Source of the DNA: Rothia sp. (in: high G+C Gram-positive bacteria) | Lineage (GTDB): Bacteria > Actinomycetota > Actinomycetes > Actinomycetales > Micrococcaceae | Direction of reading: 5' to 3' | Assembly (NCBI GenBank): GCA_030530925.1 | Contig: JAUMUA010000012.1 | Span: 1-33,155 of the forward strand | Length of the DNA: 33,155 nucleotides | Shown here: positions 24,027 to 32,030 of the stretch, one piece after another | Position numbering within the stretch: position 1 is the first letter of the stretch | Layout of the letters: each line of letters starts with the position of its first letter | The notes under the pieces: generated by a model | Databases searched by the model: none | What the model was told of the DNA's origin: nothing | The model's input: the letters and a program-made list of their open reading frames with translations, nothing else | Translations under genes and position numbers: made by a program

Positions 24027-24914
24027 TCAATGTTGAGCAAGCGTGTTCTGAGCCCACGTCACCAGTTTCATCAAATTCTCGGGAGAAAAACAACGCGAAT
24101 TTGCGTGCTCTGCCTCAGGGACTAACAGTAACTCTGTGGGGACCCCCTGACGTTCGAGAGCGTCAAACACACGCACCGACTGAATGGGCGGAACACACGA
24201 ATCTGCTAAACCATGAAGCAGATACAGCGGAGCACAACGCCGCGCCCCAGTGTTGCTCGCCTGATTCACCAAATCAATCGGGTGGGCTTTCTTCCAGTTG
24301 ATTTCTGCTGGCGATCCCGCCGGGGCAGGGTAGGTGCTCCCGAGCAAGCGCCACTCGGCGCCGTCGTCCTCAGGATGCTCCAGCGCAAACCCGCACAGCG
24401 GACGATCACTAAAGATTGTGCGCAAATCAGAGACGCCGTAGAGGCTGATGGCGGCGGCAACCTCGCTACTGACTTCTGCAGTGTCACCATCTTGGGAAAT
24501 CTCATCCTCATAAAAAGGATGTGCCCCCGAACCTGTTGCAGCGGCTAGCATCGCCAGGTGCCCACCCGCCGAACCACCAGCAATCACTATGCGATCGGGG
24601 CCAATTCCGAACTCGTGGGCGTGCGCACGAAAATAGCGAATAGCTGCTTTCACATCGTGAATCTGCGCGGGAAACTTGGCCTCATGCGAGAGTCGGTAAT
24701 TGATAGCGGCACAGGCAAACCCGTGGTCAGAAAAGTATTCTCGCAAGCGATGCGTGCCGTGAGAGCTGAAAGTAAAGGAATCCTTCGAGCCAAACCGCCA
24801 GGCGCCACCGTGCACATAAAGCAGTAGGGGAGCACGTTCAGCGCTCGCTGGAAAGAAATCAAACGCATGAGAATCGGTGGCAGAAGAAGTGTAGAAACCA
24901 CTCAAATGAGTCAT
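24027..24914 (-). CDS. Alpha/beta hydrolase (hormone-sensitive-lipase-like esterase)
   Basis: A carboxylesterase-type alpha/beta hydrolase, about 295 aa. It shows the oxyanion-hole motif HGGAW (residues 35-39), nucleophile GGSAGG (Ser115), a candidate acid in LLHGLADSCVPP, and a candidate His in EAEHANSR. The HGGAW and GDSAGG-like pattern is that of the HSL/esterase family; the substrate is unknown. The frame is open further, to 24968, but this runs through the tRNA-Arg gene. ATG 24914 (MTHLSG) or 24932 are the plausible starts; I chose 24914, with low certainty. It follows the tRNA on the same strand and precedes hrpA by 66 bases. Confidence 0.88.
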   Translation of the reverse strand: MTHLSGFYTSSATDSHAFDFFPASAERAPLLLYVHGGAWRFGSKDSFTFSSHGTHRLREYFSDHGFACAAINYRLSHEAKFPAQIHDVKAAIRYFRAHAHEFGIGPDRIVIAGGSAGGHLAMLAAATGSGAHPFYEDEISQDGDTAEVSSEVAAAISLYGVSDLRTIFSDRPLCGFALEHPEDDGAEWRLLGSTYPAPAGSPAEINWKKAHPIDLVNQASNTGARRCAPLYLLHGLADSCVPPIQSVRVFDALERQGVPTELLLVPEAEHANSRCFSPENLMKLVTWAQNTLAQH

Positions 24915-24938
24915 GGAATAAATCTTAGACATAAAAAG

Positions 24939-25011
24939 TGCCCCCGAAAGGATTCGAACCTTCGACACCCAGCTCCGGAAACTGGTGCTCTATCCACTGA
25001 GCTACGGGGGC
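24939..25011 (-). tRNA. tRNA-Arg (anticodon CCG)
   Basis: The minus strand folds into a normal cloverleaf. Acceptor GCCCCCG (5' end at 25011) pairs with CGGGGGC (24940-24946 as complement); D-arm GCTC/GAGC; anticodon stem CCAG with loop TTCCGGA, so the anticodon is CCG (reads CGG, Arg); T-arm AAGG/CCTT with TTCGAAT loop. Discriminator is A; CCA is not encoded. A run of five T follows at once. It lies divergently next to argS. Confidence 0.95.
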
Positions 25012-25164
25012 ACGTGTGCAACTATTTCACAATGAACACTGCACAGCAATTAGTAACTTTAGCAGAATTGAGCCACGCCTGATTAATCTTTAGTCAGTGC
25101 CGAAAAAATTGAGCTGTTGTCTCACCCATGGTGCCTGCGGTGCCGATTCATAATCGCTTTTCTG

Positions 25165-25178
25165 TAAACTTGTGTTTA
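25165..25178 (+). promoter_or_regulatory. Leaderless-type promoter (-10) of argS
   Basis: TAAACT (25165-25170) fits TANNNT and ends seven bases before the ATG at 25178. No SD precedes this ATG or the alternative GTG at 25172. No good -35 is seen. The expected transcription start is at or next to the start codon. Confidence 0.55.
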
Positions 25179-26839
25179 TGACACCTGAAGAACTCTCAGA
25201 AGCAATTGATTCGGCCCTCAAAAACACCATCGACAGTGGCGAGCTCACCCTCGTTGACGACGCAAGCTTACCCGTTGTTAAAGTCGAACGACCTAAAAAT
25301 CGTGACCACGGTGACTGGGCCACGAACGTTGCATTGCAGATTTCTAAAAAGGTAGGAAAAAATCCCCGCGAGGTTGCTACCGTTCTCGCAGAGAAAATTC
25401 GCGAAATCAGTGGCGTCAGCGATGTAGAGATCGCCGGTCCTGGATTTATTAACATTCGTTTGGACGCCGCCGCTGCGGGTGAACTCGCCCAGACCATCGT
25501 GAACGCTGGTGAGCAGTTCGGTACCAACAAAGACCTTGACGGCACCACCATCAACCTCGAGTTCGTCTCTGCTAACCCCACCGGTCCCATCCACCTCGGT
25601 GGTACACGCTGGGCCGCCGTCGGTGATTCACTTGCACGCATCTTGCAAGCCACCGGCGCCACCGTGATTCGCGAATACTACTTTAATGATCACGGTAGCC
25701 AGATTGACCGCTTTGCTCGCTCACTCTTGGCGCGCGCTAAGAACGAAGCAGCTCCCGAAGACGGTTACGGTGGAGAGTACATTACCGACATCGCCGAGCG
25801 CGTTTTGCAAGCAGAACCAGCGGCGCTGTCAGCGGAAGACCCCCAAGAGACGTTCCGCGCTATCGGCGTAGATTTGATGTTTGCCGATATCCGCAAGTCC
25901 CTTCATGAATTCGGCGTGGATTTTGATGTGTTCTTCCACGAAAACTCCCTCTTTGAGGGCGGTAAAGTCGATGAGCTTCTAGAACGTTTGAAGAGCTCGG
26001 ATTACCTCTATTTCAAGGACGGCGCCTGGTGGCTCAAGTCCACTGATTTTGGTGATGATAAAGACCGCGTCGTCATCAAATCTGACGGCAACGCCGCCTA
26101 TATTGCTGGCGATATTGCCTACTTCCAAGACAAAGTGCACCGTGCTGAGAACCCTGCAGACATTGCGATTTACATGCTGGGTGCGGATCACCACGGTTAC
26201 GTGGCTCGTTTGAAGGCCGCCGCTGGCGCTCTTGGCGATGATCCCGCTCGCGTGGAAGTCATGATTGGTCAGATGGTTAATCTCGTGAAAGACGGCAAGC
26301 CGGTGCGTATGTCTAAGCGAGCTGGCACCATTGTGATTCTTGAAGACCTGGTAGATGCCGTGGGTGTTGACGCAGCGCGTTACACCCTCACCCGTTACTC
26401 GGTAGATTCAAATATCGATATTGATCTTGATCTGCTGACCAAGCAGTCCAACGAGAACCCCGTGTTCTACGTTCAGTACGCGCATGCTCGTACCTGTGCA
26501 GTGGCACGTAACGCAGAAGCCGCCGGTGTAGATACCAGCTCGATCGATGCGTCCCTGCTCAACACTGATGCTGATAACGAGCTTTTGGCTGCGCTGGGTC
26601 AGTACCCCAACGCAGTCAAAGAAGCAGCGGCATTCCGCGAACCTCACCGCGTGGCACGCTACTTGGAAACCCTCGCAGGTGCCTACCATCGCTGGTACGG
26701 TAACTCGCATGTTGCGCCTAAGGGCGAAGAAGAGGTTACCGATTTGCAACGCACCCGTTTGCTGCTCAATAACGCTACCCGCCAAGTTCTCTCTAATGGC
26801 CTGGGCCTTTTGGGCGTTACCGCACCGGAGAAGATGTAA
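25178..26839 (+). CDS. argS: Arginyl-tRNA synthetase
   Basis: Class I synthetase, 553 aa. An N-terminal tRNA-binding domain ([24 protein letters not shown]) precedes the catalytic domain with HIGH-equivalent [14 protein letters not shown] (HLGG at 139-142), DHGSQIDR, and KMSKS-equivalent VRMSKRAGT (MSKR 378-381). The alpha-helical anticodon-binding domain ends the protein ([17 protein letters not shown]). HLGG in place of HIGH appears to be usual in actinobacterial ArgS. I prefer the ATG at 25178 over GTG 25172 because of the leaderless -10 spacing. The tRNA-Arg(CCG) gene lies divergently upstream. It is the first gene of argS-lysA-hom-thrB; lysA starts directly after the TAA. Confidence 0.96.
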   Translation: MTPEELSEAIDSALKNTIDSGELTLVDDASLPVVKVERPKNRDHGDWATNVALQISKKVGKNPREVATVLAEKIREISGVSDVEIAGPGFINIRLDAAAAGELAQTIVNAGEQFGTNKDLDGTTINLEFVSANPTGPIHLGGTRWAAVGDSLARILQATGATVIREYYFNDHGSQIDRFARSLLARAKNEAAPEDGYGGEYITDIAERVLQAEPAALSAEDPQETFRAIGVDLMFADIRKSLHEFGVDFDVFFHENSLFEGGKVDELLERLKSSDYLYFKDGAWWLKSTDFGDDKDRVVIKSDGNAAYIAGDIAYFQDKVHRAENPADIAIYMLGADHHGYVARLKAAAGALGDDPARVEVMIGQMVNLVKDGKPVRMSKRAGTIVILEDLVDAVGVDAARYTLTRYSVDSNIDIDLDLLTKQSNENPVFYVQYAHARTCAVARNAEAAGVDTSSIDASLLNTDADNELLAALGQYPNAVKEAAAFREPHRVARYLETLAGAYHRWYGNSHVAPKGEEEVTDLQRTRLLLNNATRQVLSNGLGLLGVTAPEKM

Positions 26840-28324
26840 ATGAGCGAAACAAACGCGCTGTATAAACCAGAGTGGCTTCACTATCCGCAGCAACCGGCTG
26901 AGCTCAATCGCACGATTTGGACTTCCAGTTTTGCTCGTGCGCAGAACGGTGAACTCACCGTTGACGGCACGCCGGTAACGCAGTTGCGCGATGAATTTGG
27001 CACCCCCGAATATGTGTTCTCAGAGACCACTTTTCGTGCTCGTGCGCGAGAATTTCGCCAAGCATTTGAAACCGCTTTTGCTCCGTACGGGGCAGAAGTT
27101 TCGGTGTATTATGCCGGAAAGTCCTTCTTGAGCACTGCCGTGGCACGCTGGGTTCTTGAAGAGGGGCTCAACCTTGACACGGCATCCGGTGGCGAGCTTG
27201 CACTTGGACTTCGCGCAGAGATTCCTGGCGCTCAAATTGCGCTTCACGGTAACAATAAATCTGACGCCGAAATCCGCCGTGCCCTACAGAACAACGTGGG
27301 GCGCATCGTCGCTGATTCGGTGTACGAAGTTCAGCAGGTTGCCCGTGTAGCCACCGAGCTAAATGCCGTAGCTCCGGTCATGTTGCGTGTAACTCCCGGT
27401 GTTCATGCCTCAACCCACGATTTCATTGCTACCGCTCATGAGGATCAAAAATTTGGTCAGTCTCTAGCGGCAGGCACGGCATCGCTTGCCGGTCTTAGCG
27501 CTGATGAACTCAAAACTCTGGGCATAACCGAACAAGACTCCTACGCCACCGTGGCCATGGCGCTCGCGTTAGAGAATGAGCACCTGGAATTGCGCGGTCT
27601 GCACTGCCATATTGGGTCTCAAATTTTTGAGGCTGAAGGATTCTCGCAAGCGGCTCATAAAGTTCTGACTTTCATGAACCAGATGAATCAGCGATTCAAT
27701 ATTGAGATGAAAGAGCTCGATTTGGGTGGCGGTTACGGCATCGGCTACATCGATGGCGAACAGCCCCGCGCAGCGCACGACGTCGCTTCCGAGTTGGCGG
27801 CGTCTGTCTCGCAAACCTGCACCGAACTGGGCATGAAAATCCCTCATCTGTCGTTTGAACCGGGCCGTTCCATCTCTGGTCCCTCCGGTATTACTCTCTA
27901 CACCGTAGGCACGATTAAAGATGTGGCAATCGACGATGAAACCGGCACGCAACGCGTGCGTCGTTACGTCTCCGTTGACGGCGGCATGAGCGATAACGCT
28001 CGTCCGGTGCTTTACGACGCCGATTACACCGCTGTGCTGGCTAACCGCGAGCCTGCGGGGGAGCACGTTCTATGCCGCGTGGTAGGCAAGCACTGCGAAT
28101 CGGGCGATATTGTGGTGCGCTATTGCTATCTACCTGCTGATTTGCAGGCTGGCGATATTCTCGCGGTGCCTTCCACCGGTGCATACTGCTATGCGCTGAG
28201 CTCAAACTATAACTACCTCACTAAACCTCCGGTAGTTGCTACCTCAGCAGAGTCTAAGCCTCGCCTGATGATTCGCGCTGAAACTGAAGACGACATGTTG
28301 AGCAGAGATTTGGGTATCGCCTAA
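26840..28324 (+). CDS. lysA: Diaminopimelate decarboxylase
   Basis: PLP enzyme of fold type III that decarboxylates meso-diaminopimelate to L-lysine, 494 aa. The alanine-racemase-like barrel carries the PLP lysine in VYYAGKSF (Lys94), then HCHIGSQIFE and EPGRSISGPSG (phosphate binding), and the C-terminal active-site motif GKHCESGDIVV. All key elements are present. The ATG directly follows the argS stop (TAA-ATG), so it depends on argS translation or a shared mRNA. In Corynebacterium argS and lysA are also co-transcribed. The next gene, hom, begins 72 bases later. Confidence 0.97.
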   Translation: MSETNALYKPEWLHYPQQPAELNRTIWTSSFARAQNGELTVDGTPVTQLRDEFGTPEYVFSETTFRARAREFRQAFETAFAPYGAEVSVYYAGKSFLSTAVARWVLEEGLNLDTASGGELALGLRAEIPGAQIALHGNNKSDAEIRRALQNNVGRIVADSVYEVQQVARVATELNAVAPVMLRVTPGVHASTHDFIATAHEDQKFGQSLAAGTASLAGLSADELKTLGITEQDSYATVAMALALENEHLELRGLHCHIGSQIFEAEGFSQAAHKVLTFMNQMNQRFNIEMKELDLGGGYGIGYIDGEQPRAAHDVASELAASVSQTCTELGMKIPHLSFEPGRSISGPSGITLYTVGTIKDVAIDDETGTQRVRRYVSVDGGMSDNARPVLYDADYTAVLANREPAGEHVLCRVVGKHCESGDIVVRYCYLPADLQAGDILAVPSTGAYCYALSSNYNYLTKPPVVATSAESKPRLMIRAETEDDMLSRDLGIA

Positions 28325-28396
28325 GGGTTGCGGTCGCATCGAGAACAAGTATTCACAACTGAGTGGCACCTGGTGCCTGCAGGAGAAACAAAGACC

Positions 28397-29686
28397 ATGA
28401 GTCAGCTAGAAAAAATTAAAGTAGCTCTGCTGGGCGCAGGAAATGTAGGCGCTCAGGTGGCTCGCATTCTCACCGAGGACGCCGATCTGATGAGCCAGCG
28501 CATCGGTGTTCCTGCCGAGCTCGTGGGCATCGCGGTGCGTGATGTTGACGCGCCTCGTCAGGTGGATATCGACCCTCAGTTGTTGACGACCGATGCTGAT
28601 GCGTTGATTGATCAGGCGGATGTGGTTATTGAGCTCACTGGCGGTATTGAGCCGGCTCGAACTCGTATTTTGCGTGCTCTGCGTGCCGGTAAACCCGTGG
28701 TTTCTGGCAATAAAGCTTTGCTGGCGCAACACGGTGTGGAGTTGCAAACCGCGGCTAACGAATCGGGAGTTCAGCTCTCTTTCGAGGCTGCAGTAGCCGG
28801 TGCTATTCCCATTTTGCGCCCTCTGCGTGACTCGCTAGCAGGAGATAAGATTACGCGCGTTCTGGGCATCATGAACGGCACCACCAACTTTATTCTTGAT
28901 CAAATGCACACCCATGGTGCTGAGTTTGAGGACGCGTTGGCGCAAGCTCAAGAGCTGGGCTATGCCGAGGCTGATCCCACGGCAGATGTGCAAGGCTACG
29001 ATGCGGCGTCCAAGGCTGCCATTGTTGCCTCCCTTGCTTTTCACTCAGAATTTAGCATTGACGATGTTCATTGTGAGGGCATTACTGCTATCACCGCCGA
29101 CGATGTTAAGGCTGCCGAAGAAGACGACTTCGTCATCAAGCTACTTGCCATTTGTGAGCAGGACGGCGACGGCGTCAACATTCGCGTGAATCCCACGCTG
29201 GTGCCGCGCAAGCACCCTCTGGCGTCGGTGCACGAGGCGTATAACGCTGTTTTTGTTCAGGCAGAAAATGCCGGGGAATTGATGTTTTATGGCCCCGGTG
29301 CAGGTGGTGCGCCTACCGCCTCTGCTGTGATGGGTGACTTTGTCTCCCTTGCACGCCGTTTGGTCTTAGGCGGTGCTGGAGTTCCCGAATCTAATCATGC
29401 GCATCTCAAATCAACGGCTATGGCAGGTGTGTTCTCACGCTTTAGCATTAGCCTGAAAGTCAGCGATAAACTGGGCGTTCTAGCCTCTATCACTAAGGTT
29501 TTTGCAGAACACGGGGTTTCCATTCAAACCATGCGCCAATCGCGCCCTAGCTCCTCTGAATTCAGTTTGATTCGTATTGTGACGCACCGTGCTAAAGATT
29601 CAGATCTGCGCAAAACCATGGCCGGGTTAGATTCTTTGGACATTGTGCAAAGCATTATTTCTGTCATTCGAGTTGAGGGCGAGTAG
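28397..29686 (+). CDS. hom: Homoserine dehydrogenase with C-terminal ACT domain
   Basis: Reduces aspartate-semialdehyde to homoserine, the branch point of the threonine and methionine pathway (429 aa). N-terminal Rossmann motif LLGAGNVGAQVARIL; catalytic domain with SGNKALLAQHG, GIMNGTTNFILDQM and YAEADPTADVQGYDAASKAAIVASLAF; C-terminal ACT domain (KVSDKLGVLASITKVFAEHGVSIQTMRQ) that probably confers feedback inhibition by threonine. I chose the ATG at 28397 with AGGAG upstream (11 bases); an earlier start at 28328 adds 23 residues unlike the family. A small hairpin GGCAC-CTG-GTGCC (28365-28377) lies just before the start. The homoserine kinase gene follows. Confidence 0.96.
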   Translation: MSQLEKIKVALLGAGNVGAQVARILTEDADLMSQRIGVPAELVGIAVRDVDAPRQVDIDPQLLTTDADALIDQADVVIELTGGIEPARTRILRALRAGKPVVSGNKALLAQHGVELQTAANESGVQLSFEAAVAGAIPILRPLRDSLAGDKITRVLGIMNGTTNFILDQMHTHGAEFEDALAQAQELGYAEADPTADVQGYDAASKAAIVASLAFHSEFSIDDVHCEGITAITADDVKAAEEDDFVIKLLAICEQDGDGVNIRVNPTLVPRKHPLASVHEAYNAVFVQAENAGELMFYGPGAGGAPTASAVMGDFVSLARRLVLGGAGVPESNHAHLKSTAMAGVFSRFSISLKVSDKLGVLASITKVFAEHGVSIQTMRQSRPSSSEFSLIRIVTHRAKDSDLRKTMAGLDSLDIVQSIISVIRVEGE

Positions 29687-29713
29687 ATTTCGGTGGCACA
29701 GGAAGAAAATGCT

Positions 29714-30736
29714 GTGAATACTTCGGCGGCGAGCACCGGCGCGGGTTCTCGCGAGCCCCTCAACGCCAAAGATATTCCCCAAGGCGCAAAAGTTACCGTT
29801 AAGGTTCCTGCCTCAAGCGCTAACCTAGGTCCTGGTTATGATTCGATGGGCATTAGCTTGGCTTATTACGATGAGCTAACTGTTGAACGACTGGCTTCAG
29901 AGACCCTGGAGTTTGACCTTAGCGGCGAAGGCACCGAAAACGTGCCACAGAACAGCTCGCATCTAGTAGTGCAGGCAATGTATCGTTGCTGGTCAGCTGC
30001 GGGTATGCAGGCTATGCCTGGAATCCGACTCACTGCTCACAATCGTATTCCTCATTCGCGAGGAATGGGATCTTCGGCGTCTGCCATTGTTGCCGGGATA
30101 GTGGCCGCAAATGCGTTGCTACCAGAATCAGACCGACTATCCCTCAATGAGCTCTTCCAACTATGTTCAGATATGGAGGGGCACCCAGATAACGTAGCGC
30201 CCTCACTCTTTGGAAACTTGGTTATTTCTTGGGGCGAGACGTCGAACTGGGAGTACCTCAGCATTCCGGTGAGCGCAGATATTACTCCTGTGGTGGCAAT
30301 TCCTGACTACGAAGTTTCTACCAAGATGGCGCGAGCTCTCATCCCCGCCACGGTACCGCACGCAGAAGCCTCGCAGAACTCAGCCCGAGCTGCCCTGTTG
30401 GCTCAAGCTCTATCGAATGCTCCGCAGTATCTTTTAGCCGGCACCCAAGACTTCCTGCATCAAAACTATCGAGCTGAAGCAATGGCACCTTCGGCGGCTT
30501 TGGTGGCGCACCTTCGAGAATTAGGGTTCCCCGCGGTGATTTCCGGAGCGGGCCCAACCGTCATGGTTTTTGCGCGTGGTGAAGACGAGCGTCGCGGCGT
30601 CATTGCTCAAATTGAGCAAGCGCAACAGATACCTGCGATTGGTGAGCACGCGGGTGCGCAACTGAGCTGGAGAGTGTTACCCGTGAACATTGATACAGAA
30701 GGTGTTATAGTTTTAGGTGAAGAGCCTATCCAATAA
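29714..30736 (+). CDS. thrB: Homoserine kinase
   Basis: GHMP-family kinase that phosphorylates homoserine for threonine synthesis, 340 aa from the chosen start. N-terminal VKVPASSANLGPGYDSMG is the usual first motif; the ATP-binding motif is PHSRGMGSSASAIVAG (residues 113-128); the C-terminal motif is AVISGAGPTVMVFA. I chose GTG 29714 because AGGAAG lies eight bases upstream; GTG 29693 would give seven more residues but has no clear SD. The Ser/Ala/Thr-rich start is probably disordered. It is the last gene of the argS-lysA-hom-thrB group. No hairpin terminator is seen after the stop. Confidence 0.95.
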   Translation: MNTSAASTGAGSREPLNAKDIPQGAKVTVKVPASSANLGPGYDSMGISLAYYDELTVERLASETLEFDLSGEGTENVPQNSSHLVVQAMYRCWSAAGMQAMPGIRLTAHNRIPHSRGMGSSASAIVAGIVAANALLPESDRLSLNELFQLCSDMEGHPDNVAPSLFGNLVISWGETSNWEYLSIPVSADITPVVAIPDYEVSTKMARALIPATVPHAEASQNSARAALLAQALSNAPQYLLAGTQDFLHQNYRAEAMAPSAALVAHLRELGFPAVISGAGPTVMVFARGEDERRGVIAQIEQAQQIPAIGEHAGAQLSWRVLPVNIDTEGVIVLGEEPIQ

Positions 30737-31054
30737 TCTGGATTGCGCCATTTATCATCACATAACGCATGTATGAATAGTTATAATTTATCAACAGTTA
30801 TGTGTTGACTATTCGTCTGATGAAATTCCACTGTGAAAATCATTTCAGATATTTCGTGTTGTACCCAAGGGCTTTTGCATAGCCGTGCGCTTTTGTTTCA
30901 ACACATCACTCACAGTTTTTTCAAATCCACTTTTCGAAGTTTTTTGTTTCTTGAACTGTGTAAAAACTCCCACTGATCTGATGGGGGAGTGTGGCACTAA
31001 TCTGATGTGCTCAACGAAAGATATTTTCGAACTTTATCGAGGGAAGGAACCTTC
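30737..31054 (+). other. Intergenic region and probable rho leader
   Basis: No gene is seen in this AT-rich 318-base stretch. It holds a perfect TATAAT (30782-30787) without a good -35. It also holds two direct repeats CACTGATCTGATG (30971-30983) and CACTAATCTGATG (30995-31007), start to start 24 bases apart, in the segment just before rho. A GGGAAGGA SD lies just before the GTG start of rho. No hairpin terminator of thrB is evident. Rho leaders are often sites of autoregulation in other bacteria; here this is inference. Confidence 0.55.
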
Positions 31055-31867
31055 GTGGCAGAATCCACCGACCGCACTGCGGCTCCGGAAGAAACCCAAT
31101 CTCCAACTTTGAGCAGCCTCAAACTCGCTCAACTTCAGTCTTTAGCCTCCCAACTGGGCATTTCTGGCGCTCGTCGTATGCGCAAATCTGATTTGGTAGA
31201 AGCTATTACTAATCACCAGCGTGGCGGCGCTATGGCTGCCCGCGAAGAATCTGCGGCGAACGAACAAAACGCAGAGACTGCAGAGAAGCCTCAGCGTAAG
31301 CGCGCTCCGCGCAAGAAAGTTGCTGACAAGAACGCTTCGGATCAGAACAATGCAGAGCAAAACAGCTCCGAGCAAAATACTGCTGAGCAATCCTCTGAAT
31401 CTGCCGAACAGTCTTCACAACACGCTGAAAACCAGGATTCTGCGGCTGCTGAGAAGTCTAAGGCGCCAGCGCGACGTCGTAATCGCCGCGCAACCTCAAA
31501 TGGTTCAGGCGAAGATACCGCTACCGTTTCAACCGAGGGTGAGCGCGAACAAGAAGGCTCAGCCGAGAGTTCTGATAACTCGCAGAATGCGGACGAGAGC
31601 AGCGAGAAGAATAACCGTCGCACTCGAAACCGCTCTGATCGCCGTCGTAAGTCTCAAGCAGAGAACCAGGTTGAAGAGACCAACGAAAACACTGATGACG
31701 CCGATCACTCTGAGCAGTCAGCAGATCGTGGCGCAGAAGGCGAGCGCACTAATTCTCGCAAGCGTACCCGCAACGATCGCAATAAGCGCAATGATCGAAA
31801 TGACCGTGGCGAGCGTTCGGACCGCAACGATCGCTCGGATCGTAACGAGGTTAAATACAAGTTTTAA
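31055..31867 (+). CDS. rho: Transcription termination factor Rho, N-terminal part, ended by in-frame TAA
   Basis: The first 270 residues of Rho. It starts at GTG 31055 with GGGAAGGA upstream. A Rho-N (SAP-like) segment LKLAQLQSLASQLGISGARRMRKSDLVEAI (about residues 23-51) is followed by a long polar, low-complexity region of the kind seen in high-GC Gram-positive Rho: Ser/Glu/Gln/Asn-rich, then Arg/Asp/Asn-rich with RNDR-like repeats. The frame reads NEVKYKF and then stops at TAA 31865-31867, in a T4A10 tract. The following bases continue in the same phase as Rho. If real, this yields only a truncated, inactive N-terminal fragment. A single T-to-A change at 31865 would turn TAA into AAA and restore the whole frame. 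Confidence 0.85.
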   Translation: MAESTDRTAAPEETQSPTLSSLKLAQLQSLASQLGISGARRMRKSDLVEAITNHQRGGAMAAREESAANEQNAETAEKPQRKRAPRKKVADKNASDQNNAEQNSSEQNTAEQSSESAEQSSQHAENQDSAAAEKSKAPARRRNRRATSNGSGEDTATVSTEGEREQEGSAESSDNSQNADESSEKNNRRTRNRSDRRRKSQAENQVEETNENTDDADHSEQSADRGAEGERTNSRKRTRNDRNKRNDRNDRGERSDRNDRSDRNEVKYKF

Positions 31868-32030
31868 AAAAAAAACAAGAACGACCGCAACGAGCGTGCT
31901 GATCGCAACGACCGTGGCGACCGCGAAAACTCGAATAACGGCCCTGAAGACGATTCACGCAACAAGCGCAACCGCAACCGCCGCGATCGTCAGAACGAGC
32001 GTCGTAATCGCAACCGCCGTCATTCCAACG
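31740..32030 (+). repeat. Degenerate short repeats in the Arg/Asp/Asn-rich part of rho
   Basis: Repeated units of about six to nine bases (variants of AACGACCGC, GATCGCAAC and CGTGGCGAC) encode RNDR, SDRN and RGDR-like motifs. The tract continues on both sides of the TAA at 31865 and is prone to assembly or slippage errors. Confidence 0.7.

Noticed and set aside
24915-24968. N-terminal extension of the alpha/beta hydrolase to 24968
   Set aside because: It would run through the 3' half of the tRNA-Arg gene and has no SD.
30810-30850. CTGATGA followed by GAAA in the rho leader, resembling a hammerhead ribozyme core
   Set aside because: The segment between the two core elements cannot form stem II, and no matching stem I or cleavage site is seen. 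Chance similarity.
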